Part shown: positions 50,439-59,078 of the stretch, piece by piece | How positions within the stretch are numbered: position 1 is the first letter of the stretch | How the letters are laid out: the number at the start of each line of letters is the position of its first letter | Source of the DNA: CAZMGV01 sp964565925 | Lineage (GTDB): Bacteria > JAGRBM01 > JAHCIT01 | Reading direction: 5' to 3' | DNA: 64,000 nt | Assembly (NCBI GenBank): GCA_964565925.1 | Contig: CAZMGV010000006.1 | Coordinates: 62,001 to 126,000 of the forward strand | Made by a program: the position numbers and the translations under genes | Notes under the pieces: generated by a model | The model's database searches: none | What the model saw: only the letters and a program-made list of their open reading frames with translations | Told to the model about the DNA's origin: nothing

Positions 50439-51734
50439 TTAGCGGTAATTTTTGACGGCTTTGCCTTCGCCGAACCGGAGCCCCAGCCTCAACCGGAAGG
50501 CGGCCAGGCACCGGCCCTGAAACGGAAAGCCGCTCTCGAAAAACCGGATCTCCGGGCTCGTAAGCTCTTCGATATCGCCCACCGAATCCACGCCGATTTT
50601 CACCTCGGTCAGTTCGTCGATCCGCGGCACCAGTTTTCCCTTCGCGTTGGCGTCGAACAGGCGCCGGTGAAGGAGTACCGGCAGATCCGCTTTCAGCCGC
50701 TTCATCACCGGCAGATCCCGGAACCGGTTCGCCATCGTGAAAAGCGCTTCGAGCGGCCGGGGCAGGTTCACCCGCCCCCCGAGCGCGGAAGCCACCCGTC
50801 CGGCGAGCGAGTTCTGGGAAATACCGCGCCCCTCGCCCCACTGGGCTCTCAGCTGGTGCCGGCCGTCCAGCGCAAAATCGATCGTCTGCTCGCGGCGTGT
50901 GGTCTCGCCGAACCGCTTGGGAAATCCGTACACCTCGCGCCCCATGGCGATCGGCATGAAACTGTCGGGATACAGTTCGGGGATGAACGCCGCCGGTCGC
51001 AGGCTGGAACCGAGACAGGGGATGAACGGCGTCGTTTCGTGATAGGCGTACTCGGCACTTCCGTTTTTCGCCGAATGAACCGACGTGAAAAAGTTGAACG
51101 TGAGCAGGTAGCGCCCGCCGAGCCCCGGCACCGGCCGGACTCCCCTGGGCAGCAGTTTCCTGAGCTGCGGCCGGTCCATTTCCAGAACAAAAAGGTACTG
51201 ATCGAACGGATCCATGACGAACGGGCCGTCTTCGATCACCGCGCCGAGACCCGGCTTGAAGACACCCTGAAAACGGTTTCGCCAGTGCGCATTGTCCGTG
51301 CGCAACCTGGCGATCTCCTCCGCCATGACCCGGTGAAGGGCGACCGCCAGTTCGGGCTCCCCGGCGGCCAGTTCACGGAGCCGCTCCACCGGAACGAGCG
51401 TCAGCGTGCTGTCCGAAAGCGGCGAGAATACGGTATCCGGCCCGGCAGAGTTCGAGGCGGGAGCGGCGGGCCCGGAAAGCGCCGAAGGGTTCAGGACGGC
51501 GGGTGAACCGATTGTGCGACAGAACCGGCCGCCGGAATATTCCCGGAGTTCGCCGTCGCCCAGCAGAACCAGATGTCCCTCGAACAGTTTCCAGGGAATT
51601 TCGCGGCCCGAAGCGAACCGTTCGCGGGTCGAAAAACGGGCGAGTTTCTCCAGAAGCCCGTGATTTAGCGCACTAAACGCGGAAACTGACGGAAATCCTG
51701 TCGATCCTGCGGTTTCGTGACGGGCTGAAATCAT
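50439..51734 (-). CDS. Fusion of a cyclic-nucleotide-binding-like domain and an acetoacetate decarboxylase-like domain
   Basis: The 431 residues divide into two parts. Residues of about 20-150 resemble a cNMP-binding fold (FEGHLVLLGDGELREYSGG..., VERLRELAAGEPELAVALHRVMAEEIARL). Residues of about 170-425 resemble acetoacetate decarboxylase (FVMDPFDQYLFVLEMDRPQLRKLLP, FIPELYPDSFMPIAMGREVYGFPKRFGET); the lysine in GFPKRFG is at the position of the Schiff-base lysine. Decarboxylase activity and ligand are not proven; several relatives are binding proteins rather than enzymes. ATG 51734 begins the frame. It is the only gene of its strand here, next to a large gene on the other strand. Confidence 0.72.
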   Translation of the reverse strand: MISARHETAGSTGFPSVSAFSALNHGLLEKLARFSTRERFASGREIPWKLFEGHLVLLGDGELREYSGGRFCRTIGSPAVLNPSALSGPAAPASNSAGPDTVFSPLSDSTLTLVPVERLRELAAGEPELAVALHRVMAEEIARLRTDNAHWRNRFQGVFKPGLGAVIEDGPFVMDPFDQYLFVLEMDRPQLRKLLPRGVRPVPGLGGRYLLTFNFFTSVHSAKNGSAEYAYHETTPFIPCLGSSLRPAAFIPELYPDSFMPIAMGREVYGFPKRFGETTRREQTIDFALDGRHQLRAQWGEGRGISQNSLAGRVASALGGRVNLPRPLEALFTMANRFRDLPVMKRLKADLPVLLHRRLFDANAKGKLVPRIDELTEVKIGVDSVGDIEELTSPEIRFFESGFPFQGRCLAAFRLRLGLRFGEGKAVKNYR

Positions 51735-51974
51735 CTCCGGAGCCCTCCTGTCCCCAGTCTATTAACAGGGACCCAAACCCTTGGCCAAACTCTGAATAGG
51801 CCCGGCTTAAGGGGTTGTAAACCCGTTGCCGCAAGTTTTGTAACCACGCCAAAGTTGCACTAGGTTTCCCCCCTCTTCGTCGGGCGCGGGCCGGGAGGGA
51901 AACACTAGGTCCGTACCGCGCCAACCGAAACTGCAAAACCGTTTCTGCTGACCACTTCTAAGGGGGATGTTTTC
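51735..51974. other. Divergent promoter region
   Basis: The 240 bases separate the cNMP/ADC-like gene from the large repeat lipoprotein gene. AAGGGGGAT (51959-51967) is the ribosome-binding site of the latter. No clear -35/-10 pair was found. Confidence 0.5.
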
Positions 51975-54900
51975 ATGTTTTTCCGGAACCGCGTACTGCT
52001 GCCCGCCGTATTTCTGGCAGGTCTCGTTACGCTTTCAGCCTGCGGCTCCAACAATTCGGTTCAGTCCCTGACGGCCACCGTGCCGCCGGATCTCACGACC
52101 CTGGAAGATACTCCGCTGGAAATCACGATTTCCGGAGCGGAACCGGGCCGCAGCGGCGTCTCCCTGCAGGTGAAAATTCTCCAGCCCCCGGTTCACGGCT
52201 CGTTCGATATTTCCGCCGGCGGATCGCCGCTCAAGGTCACCTATACGCCGGACGCCAACTGGAGCGGTGTCGACAGCTTCGAATACGAAGTGACGACGGA
52301 CGACCAGCGTTCGGACCTCACGGGAAACGCCACGATCACCGTCACCCCGGTCGCCGATCCGCCGGTGCTGGCGGCGTCCGCTTCAGGTGACGAAGACACG
52401 CTGATCCCGCTGCTCGTGTCGGCGGCCCTGTTCGACACCGACGGCTCGGAAGACCTCTCGACCGTCGTCATCTCCGGGGTTCCGGACGGCATCACGCTGA
52501 CCGGCAGCCAGGTTTCCTACTTCGGCAACGGTGTCTACTCCGTGCCGCCCAACGGACTGGCCGATCTCGCCTTCGCCTCGCAGGCGGACCTCGATATCGA
52601 CTTCTTCATCACCATCGAGGCGAACTCCACCGAGACCGAAACGGCCGAGACCGCGCTGACGACGCTGGCCGACATCGAGGTGTTCATCACCCCGGTGGCG
52701 GACGCTCCGGTCCCGGCCGCCGTCCAGGCCACCACCGACGAAGACAGCTACGTGGACATCACCCTGAGCGCCACCGATGTGGACCACAATGACGATCCGC
52801 TCACGACCGGCATTGTCGAAGTGGATACCCCGGATCTGGTCGGCTTCACGGGGCTCGCCGCCGGCAGCTCCGTCACCAACACCGACAGCAGCCCGATCAC
52901 GTTCCCGGTCCCGCTTCCGGTCACGGTGCGCTACGTCGCCGCCCCGGATCTCGATGTGACCGACACGTTCAGCTACGTGGTGCAGGACGACTTCGGCCTT
53001 CAGGCGAACGGCGCCGTGACGATCTCGGTCACGCCGTCGCCGGACGCCCCGGCCGCCGCGCCGCAGAATGTCCAGGTGTCCGAAGATTCGACCGTCACCT
53101 TCACGCTGTCGGGCACCGATCCCGACACGGGCGACGTGCTGACGCTGACCTCGCTGCCGGTTGCTCCGGGCTACGGAACGCTGAAGACGCTTGGCGGCGC
53201 GGCGCTGGCAGGGGCGCTTCCGCTCGTGACGCCGGTGACGGTACGCTACACGCCGTTTGCCGACAGCGATCTCGACGACTCGTTCGACTTCACGCTCACC
53301 GACAGCGGCGCGCTCACCTCGACCGCGACCGTCACGATCGATGTGGTTCCGGTGGCCGACGCCCCGCACGCCTTCGGCGCGACGACGCCGGTGAACGAAA
53401 ACAGCTTCGTCGACTTCACGATCGACGGCAGCGATCCGGACACGGTGGATTCGGTGAACTGCGCCGGATTCGGCCTGGGCGAATCCGACGGCGCGATCCG
53501 GATACTCGGCGTCGTCCAGCCGCTCAACGGCGTGGTCACTGACCAGGCGGACGGCGCGCTCTCGCTGCCGTCGGCGGCGATCTCCGAAGGCGTCGGCAAC
53601 GGACTGGCGGTCCGCTACCGTCCGAACCTGAACTACTATGGACACGATTTCACGACCTTCACGGTGACCGACCGGTGCGGCCTTACGCATTCGGCCTCGG
53701 TGAACTTCACCGTGGACCGCGTTCCGCAGGCGCCCACCGCGCCGACGCTCGCGGCGACATCGGATGAAGACTCCTACGTGCTCGTCCAGATCAACCTCAC
53801 GAACGATCCGTCCTTTGCGGCGACGCAGGTGGTGGACCCGGACATTCTGGACGGCGACACCGTGAAGCTGACGGCCGTCGGAGCTCCCGGCAACGGACAG
53901 GTGAAGGACATCAGCGGCAACGCGCTGGTGTTCCCGGTCTCCCTGCCCACGACGCTGCGCTATGTCCCGTCGGCCAACTACAACGGCGGCGATTCGTTCA
54001 GCTTTACGGTCGGCGACCTGCAGCCCGGCACCACCGCCGGCGGCACGGTCAACGTGACCGTAAATCCGGTCAACGACGCGCCGTCGGTGTCGAACCTGAA
54101 TTCCGGCGAACCGCTTACCGAGGTCAACTGCGCCACCGGCGGCACGCCCGCCTTCCAGGGCACCGGCGACGACAGCATCGACGGCCCGGGCCCCTGGGCG
54201 CTCACCTTCAGTCGCAACGGCGGAACGTGCTCCTTCGGAACGGTCGCCGCCGACGGCACCGTGGGCGGCCTGTGCCCGGTGCTGGGCTCCGCCTGCACGA
54301 TCGGCCTGCAGGTCACTGACGGCACCGCCTCGACCACGCGGTTCCTGCGTATTCACTACAACACCCGTTTTGTGTCAACGGTCGCCACCGGCGCCAAGAA
54401 CGGCACCTCGTGGTCCAACGCGACGAACAACCTCCAGCAGGCCACCGACGACCTGATCGGCGTGACGGGCGGTCAGGTGTGGGTGAAACGCGGTACCTAC
54501 CGTTCCACCGGCACGGGCCAGGTGCTGTCGCTTCCGGCCAACGTCGAAGTGTACGGCGGACTTCTGGGCACCGAGCTGAACCTGAGCCAGCGCCCCGGCA
54601 CCCCGATGGTGCAGTCGGTACTGACCGGTGACACCGATTCGAGCGGAACGGCGACGGCGGGTGACTCCTATCACGTCGTCCTCGCGAACGGGGACAATTC
54701 GGTGCTCGACGGCTTTACCGTCACCGGCGGCAACGCGGTCGGTACCGGTTTTCTGGATGATTCCGGCGGCGCGATGGTCGTGAACGGCTCCAGCAACGTC
54801 ACAATCCGGAACTCGATTTTCCAGAACAACAAGGCTCCGGGCGTCCTCGGAACGAACGGCTCCGGTGGCGCGCTGACCATCTATGACGGAACCGTCAACA

Positions 54901-55832
54901 TGACCGACAGCCAGGTTATCGGTAACGATTCCCCCGGCGCGGTCGGCGGCGGAGCGGTCCACGTCATTTTCTTCTCGACACTGTCGCTGAACCGGGTGAA
55001 GTTCATCTCCAATACCGCCACGGCTGGACCCGGCGGCGCCATCTATCTGACGGAGAGCACGCTGTACGCTTACGACAGCGACTTCCTCGGCAATGCGGCA
55101 AACACCGAGGGCGGTGCGATTTACTCCGCCTATTTCTCCTACGTCGTGCTGACCAATTCGTCGTTCGTGAATAACAGCGCCGCCTCAGGCGGTGCTGTAT
55201 TTATATTCAGCGATTCTAGTTTCAGTTCGACACAAACTGAACTTGGCAACCTCAGTTTCAGTTCCAATTCCGCCACAGGCGGCGGCGGAGCCCTTTATGT
55301 GCTTGATGATACAGGTGAACAGGACATGTTTAACACCGCTTTTTACAATAACAGTTCAGCCTTCGGAAATCCCGATCTTTATGAGCCGCTGGGGCCTGTG
55401 AATCAGCAGAACAATTGCGGAGCCCCGTTCGTGATGGCGGCCAGCGGAGAGGTTTTCCTGGATCAGGCGGGTTCTTGCAAGGATTTCGGCAACGACGGCA
55501 TCGCCGATCTCTTTTTCGGATCCTGGAACGGAATCGACTGGCGGACGCTCACGACCGACCGCGACACGGTCAACCTGGACAGCTCGCCGGTGGACGCCGG
55601 GCGTCACTATCCGCCCAACCGCGTCTGGATCCGCACCTTCGCGCCGCAGTCGGCGACGGTGCTCAACTGGACGACCAACGTGGCGGCCTCGTGCCAGCTT
55701 TCGGGCGGCGCGCTGGCCAGTCCCGTGGCGGTCTCGATCCTGGGTCCCTACACGCCGGGCGGGCCGGGCACCTACACGCTCACCTGCCAGGGCAACGGCG
55801 GACCGGTAACGGCGACGACGTCGCTCCCCTGA
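51975..55832 (+). CDS. Large repeat lipoprotein, cadherin-like repeats plus beta-helix
   Basis: The 1285 residues begin with a lipobox signal (LAGLVTLSAC). Residues of about 35-730 hold seven or so Ig/cadherin-like repeats, each with TPVADAP..TDEDSYV or similar and ending YTPDANWSGVDSFEYEV-type segments. Residues of about 800-1150 form a beta-helix-like region with GGAI/FxxN motifs (SVLDGFTVTGGNAVG, SGGAMVVNGSSNVTIRNSIFQNN, GGAIYLTESTLYAYDSDFLGN), as in polymorphic outer-membrane or pectate-lyase-fold proteins. It is probably surface-exposed and adhesive. A stretch encoding residues of about 1072-1150 is clearly AT-richer than the rest. Confidence 0.82.
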   Translation: MFFRNRVLLPAVFLAGLVTLSACGSNNSVQSLTATVPPDLTTLEDTPLEITISGAEPGRSGVSLQVKILQPPVHGSFDISAGGSPLKVTYTPDANWSGVDSFEYEVTTDDQRSDLTGNATITVTPVADPPVLAASASGDEDTLIPLLVSAALFDTDGSEDLSTVVISGVPDGITLTGSQVSYFGNGVYSVPPNGLADLAFASQADLDIDFFITIEANSTETETAETALTTLADIEVFITPVADAPVPAAVQATTDEDSYVDITLSATDVDHNDDPLTTGIVEVDTPDLVGFTGLAAGSSVTNTDSSPITFPVPLPVTVRYVAAPDLDVTDTFSYVVQDDFGLQANGAVTISVTPSPDAPAAAPQNVQVSEDSTVTFTLSGTDPDTGDVLTLTSLPVAPGYGTLKTLGGAALAGALPLVTPVTVRYTPFADSDLDDSFDFTLTDSGALTSTATVTIDVVPVADAPHAFGATTPVNENSFVDFTIDGSDPDTVDSVNCAGFGLGESDGAIRILGVVQPLNGVVTDQADGALSLPSAAISEGVGNGLAVRYRPNLNYYGHDFTTFTVTDRCGLTHSASVNFTVDRVPQAPTAPTLAATSDEDSYVLVQINLTNDPSFAATQVVDPDILDGDTVKLTAVGAPGNGQVKDISGNALVFPVSLPTTLRYVPSANYNGGDSFSFTVGDLQPGTTAGGTVNVTVNPVNDAPSVSNLNSGEPLTEVNCATGGTPAFQGTGDDSIDGPGPWALTFSRNGGTCSFGTVAADGTVGGLCPVLGSACTIGLQVTDGTASTTRFLRIHYNTRFVSTVATGAKNGTSWSNATNNLQQATDDLIGVTGGQVWVKRGTYRSTGTGQVLSLPANVEVYGGLLGTELNLSQRPGTPMVQSVLTGDTDSSGTATAGDSYHVVLANGDNSVLDGFTVTGGNAVGTGFLDDSGGAMVVNGSSNVTIRNSIFQNNKAPGVLGTNGSGGALTIYDGTVNMTDSQVIGNDSPGAVGGGAVHVIFFSTLSLNRVKFISNTATAGPGGAIYLTESTLYAYDSDFLGNAANTEGGAIYSAYFSYVVLTNSSFVNNSAASGGAVFIFSDSSFSSTQTELGNLSFSSNSATGGGGALYVLDDTGEQDMFNTAFYNNSSAFGNPDLYEPLGPVNQQNNCGAPFVMAASGEVFLDQAGSCKDFGNDGIADLFFGSWNGIDWRTLTTDRDTVNLDSSPVDAGRHYPPNRVWIRTFAPQSATVLNWTTNVAASCQLSGGALASPVAVSILGPYTPGGPGTYTLTCQGNGGPVTATTSLP

Positions 55833-55854
55833 CCGCAGGTGCCGAACGAAGCAG

Positions 55855-55888
55855 AGAGGCGGTCCCGCGGGGCCGCCTCTTCTGTTTT
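55855..55888 (+). terminator. Terminator after the large lipoprotein gene
   Basis: AGAGGCGG (55855-55862) and CCGCCTCT (55873-55880) pair perfectly around TCCCGCGGGG, then TCTGTTTT follows. Confidence 0.85.
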
Positions 55889-55960
55889 GAATGTCTCGAA
55901 TTCGGGCCGCCGGATGCGGGCCGGCGGTACGGGCCGCCGGGTGCAGGCCAACGGTGCGGA

Positions 55961-56734
55961 TCAGTCGCCCTTGTAGATCCGCCTGAGCAGCGAACGGGTG
56001 ACTTTCTCGGGGAACAGTCCCGACAGTTTCCACATGGTCCTGAACTGTCCGCCCACGGGCCAGTGGATTTCCGTTCCCTGCGACGCCTGCCAGACGGTCT
56101 CGGCGACATCTTCAGCCACGAGCTTCACGCCCAGTCCCTTGATCATGTTGGACGGGCTCGCATTCTTGACCATGCCTGTGTTCACGAACGGCGGCATGAT
56201 GTCGCAGACGTGGATGCCGTATTTTTCCCACTCGATATTGAGCCCTTCGGTCAGCGCCCGCACAGCGTGCTTGGTGGCCGAATAGGTCGCGAAGTCGGGG
56301 ATGCCGTAGGTGGCCGACGCCGACGACATGCTGATGACGCGGGCGCCGGGCGTGTTTTTCAGAAACGGGAACGCCGCCGCCGTGCAGTCCACAAGTCCCT
56401 TCACGTTCACGTCGATCTGGCGGCGGTGCTCCTCGCGGGACATGGTCTCGAACGGCCCCACGTACAGGATGCCCGCGCAGTTGAACAGCACGTCGAGGCG
56501 GCCCTGGGTGGCGTCCGTGAACCGCCTGAACGCGGCGTCCACCGACGCGCCGTCGGTGACATTCAGCGGACCGGTCACGCAGTTGCGCTCGCCCAGCTGC
56601 GATTGGAGAGTGCCCAGACCCTTTTCGTCCAGATCGAAAGCGCCGATGAACCAGCCCTCGCTGGCGAAACGGATAGCGGTTGCCCGGCCGATACCGGCCG
56701 CCGCACCTGAGATAAAGATGGTTTTACGTTCCAT
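55961..56734 (-). CDS. Short-chain dehydrogenase/reductase
   Basis: The 257 residues form a classical SDR: NAD(P) motif ISGAAAGIGRATAIRFASEG, the NAG-type segment FNCAGILYVGP, the serine-tyrosine-lysine set around ISMSSASATYGIPDFATYSATKHAVRAL (Y and K four apart). Aspartate in FDLDE suggests NAD+ preference. Substrate is unknown. It is divergent from the amidase gene, which begins 25 bases from its start. Confidence 0.85.
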   Translation of the reverse strand: MERKTIFISGAAAGIGRATAIRFASEGWFIGAFDLDEKGLGTLQSQLGERNCVTGPLNVTDGASVDAAFRRFTDATQGRLDVLFNCAGILYVGPFETMSREEHRRQIDVNVKGLVDCTAAAFPFLKNTPGARVISMSSASATYGIPDFATYSATKHAVRALTEGLNIEWEKYGIHVCDIMPPFVNTGMVKNASPSNMIKGLGVKLVAEDVAETVWQASQGTEIHWPVGGQFRTMWKLSGLFPEKVTRSLLRRIYKGD

Positions 56735-56759
56735 GGGAACAAGCTAGCCTACGGTTGTG

Positions 56760-58235
56760 ATGACGGAAACCACCCGAAAAACAGGCGGCTCATATTCCGA
56801 TCTCGGCAGCCTGAGCGCCGTCCGTCTGGCTGAGACGATCCGCCGGGGAGAAATCCTCCCCTCCGAAGCGGTGGACTGCTACATCCGCCGGATCGAGCGG
56901 GTGAACCCGCGCCTCAATGCCGTCGTCGCCAACCGGTTCGAGGAAGCCCGCGAGGAAGCCCGGCTTGCCGACGAACGGCTCCAGAAGGGCGGTAAAAAAG
57001 GCGTCAGAAAGAACGACGATCTGCCGCCGTTTTTCGGAGTCCCCTGCACCGTCAAGGAAGCGATCGCGCTCAAGGGCGCGCCCTGGACGGCGGGTTCTCT
57101 CTACCGGAAAGGCTTTGTCGCCACGGAAGACGCCGTCGCCGTGGACCGTGTCCGCAAGGCGGGCGCGATACCGCTGGCGTCCACCAACATCTCGGAAATG
57201 TGCATGTGGTTCGAGAGCGACAACCTCGTTTATGGCCGCACCAATAATCCCTATGACACCGGCCGGATTCCGGGCGGCTCCAGCGGCGGTGAAGGATCGA
57301 TCCTCGGCGCGGGCGGCGCGCCGTTCGGTGTGGGCGGCGACGTGGGCGGTTCGATCCGCATGCCGGCCTTCTTCTGCGGCATCTTCGGCCACAAGCCAAC
57401 CGGCGCGCTGGTCACTCCCGAGGGCCACGCACCGGCGCCCCAGGGGGACGTCCGCCGCTACTGCACCGTCGGCCCCCTGAGCCGCTTCGCCGGAGACCTG
57501 TCGCCGCTCCTCGAGATCATGTCGGGCGGCGACTACCGGCACGATCCTTCTGCCGGCACGGAGTTCCGGGGCCGCGACGTCTGGGTGTGCGAGGGGCTCG
57601 GGTTTCCGGTGCCCAAGGCGTCGGACGAACAGCTGGAAGTGCTGCATAAGGCGGCGGACTTTTTCGCCCGTCGCGGCGCGCGGGTCCGGACCTTCGATCC
57701 GAAGCGGCTCGGAAATGCGTTCTTCATCTGGAGCGCCATGCTGCACGAAGGCGGAAACCCGGAGTTCGCCTCGGTGATGACCGAGGGCGGCGATCCGGAC
57801 CTTTTTGCCGAATCGCTGCGGTTCGCCACGGGCAGCGGGCGTCATACCTTTCCGGCGCTGTTTCTCGCGGTCATTGAACGCGTCTTTGACAAAGTGCCGG
57901 GTGGCGGCACCAAAGCGCTGGTCGAGGCGGGCCGCCGGGTCCGCGCCGAATTCGAGGCGGAACTGGGTGACACCGGGATACTGCTCATGCCGACGCACCC
58001 CCGGGCGGCGCCCAGACACGGCGCGCCGCTCACGCGGCCGCTCGATTTCGCCTTTACCGGAATATTCAACGTGATCGAGGCCCCTGCCACGGCGGTGCCG
58101 ATGGGACTGGGCCGGGAGGGGCTGCCGCTCGGAATCCAGGTGGCGGCCCGTCCCGGAAATGATCGCCTGACCCTTGCGGCGGCCCTGCTGCTGGAAGAAG
58201 CTTTCGGCGGTTGGGTACCGCCCGGCGATTTGTGA
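56760..58235 (+). CDS. Amidase (amidase signature family)
   Basis: The 491 residues match the amidase signature family: catalytic lysine in GVPCTVKEAIALKG, the cis-serine in RIPGGSSGGEGSILGAG and the nucleophile serine in GGDVGGSIRMPAFF. The fold hydrolyses amides; GatA-type, fatty acid amide hydrolase-type and others share it. It is not part of a gatCAB set. A GTG at 56757 would add one residue; ATG 56760 is preferred. Confidence 0.85.
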   Translation: MTETTRKTGGSYSDLGSLSAVRLAETIRRGEILPSEAVDCYIRRIERVNPRLNAVVANRFEEAREEARLADERLQKGGKKGVRKNDDLPPFFGVPCTVKEAIALKGAPWTAGSLYRKGFVATEDAVAVDRVRKAGAIPLASTNISEMCMWFESDNLVYGRTNNPYDTGRIPGGSSGGEGSILGAGGAPFGVGGDVGGSIRMPAFFCGIFGHKPTGALVTPEGHAPAPQGDVRRYCTVGPLSRFAGDLSPLLEIMSGGDYRHDPSAGTEFRGRDVWVCEGLGFPVPKASDEQLEVLHKAADFFARRGARVRTFDPKRLGNAFFIWSAMLHEGGNPEFASVMTEGGDPDLFAESLRFATGSGRHTFPALFLAVIERVFDKVPGGGTKALVEAGRRVRAEFEAELGDTGILLMPTHPRAAPRHGAPLTRPLDFAFTGIFNVIEAPATAVPMGLGREGLPLGIQVAARPGNDRLTLAAALLLEEAFGGWVPPGDL

Positions 58236-58262
58236 CAGCGGACTCTGAAGGGAAAATACATC

Positions 58263-58748
58263 ATGGCGAAGATCACGAAACCGGCCGCGAAAAAGGCTCT
58301 TAGGAAACCGCCTGTGCGGGAAGGCGAACGGAACCTGGAAACGGTTCAGGAGTTCTTCTCGCTGACGGAAGGACTCGACATCGGCCGCGCCATGGAATTT
58401 TTCACCGACGACGCCGTCTACCACAACGTCCCGCTTCCGCCCGCGAAGGGGAAACGGGCCGTCGAGGCGACGCTGCGCGGAATGATGAAATACGTGACCG
58501 CGTTCGAGGTCGAGATGGTGCATATCGCCGCCGGCGGCAACGCCGTGCTCACCGAGCGTATCGACACGATCACGATGGGACCGTTCAAGGTGGCACTGCC
58601 GGTCATGGGGACGTTCGAACTCCGTGACGGCAAGATCTCCGCCTGGCGCGACTATTTCGACATCCTCATGATGCTGCGGTTCATGATTCCCGGCATGGGC
58701 GAATCGGCCGCCGCCAGTTTCCGCGCGCTGCTGGGTTCCGCGAAATAG
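58263..58748 (+). CDS. Limonene-1,2-epoxide hydrolase-like protein
   Basis: The 161 residues match the small LEH/SnoaL-like alpha+beta fold. The D-R-D-type triad appears as LTERIDTITMG, FELRDGKISAWRDYFD. A basic N terminus (MAKITKPAAKKALRKPP) precedes the domain. It may hydrolyse an epoxide produced elsewhere. It lies 27 bases after the amidase gene, so the two may be co-transcribed. Confidence 0.75.
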   Translation: MAKITKPAAKKALRKPPVREGERNLETVQEFFSLTEGLDIGRAMEFFTDDAVYHNVPLPPAKGKRAVEATLRGMMKYVTAFEVEMVHIAAGGNAVLTERIDTITMGPFKVALPVMGTFELRDGKISAWRDYFDILMMLRFMIPGMGESAAASFRALLGSAK

Positions 58749-59078
58749 ACTGCACGTTATCCGGCATGTTCAGCGTGGCCACGCACAGGGAACCGGATGG
58801 CACCGTCTGCCCGGCAGCAGGAATCTTGCCACTGTGCTGGCCGGAAGCGGTTTCGCGTGGTGAATTCCCAAAATCCGCCTGGCGATCCGCCCTTGAAAGC
58901 TCGCCCGCGAAGCCCGGACGGCTCACAAGGGGATCTGGAGCGACCTCAAGTCCGCCCCGCCCTGGTACCGCCAGAAGTAAAGTTATAAAGAAGTATTGCC
59001 ATAAAACATCATGTTTCGACACGGCCTTGCCGCTCGGTTAGGTTAGACCGTTCCAGAATACGCACGGGGGAAAGAGTC
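58749..59078. other. Non-coding gap before the carboxylesterase gene
   Basis: In 330 bases no gene is supported; one minus-strand frame lacks a ribosome-binding site and family match. The 3' half is AT-richer (AAAGTTATAAAGAAGTATTG) and could hold the promoter of the esterase gene. Confidence 0.45.

Noticed and set aside
52383..54356. A 657-codon minus-strand frame across the large lipoprotein gene
   Set aside because: Shadow frame; Arg-rich low-complexity product, while the + strand has signal and repeat structure.
58681..59022. A 113-codon minus-strand frame between the LEH-like and esterase genes
   Set aside because: No ribosome-binding site and no recognisable domain; the region looks like promoter DNA.
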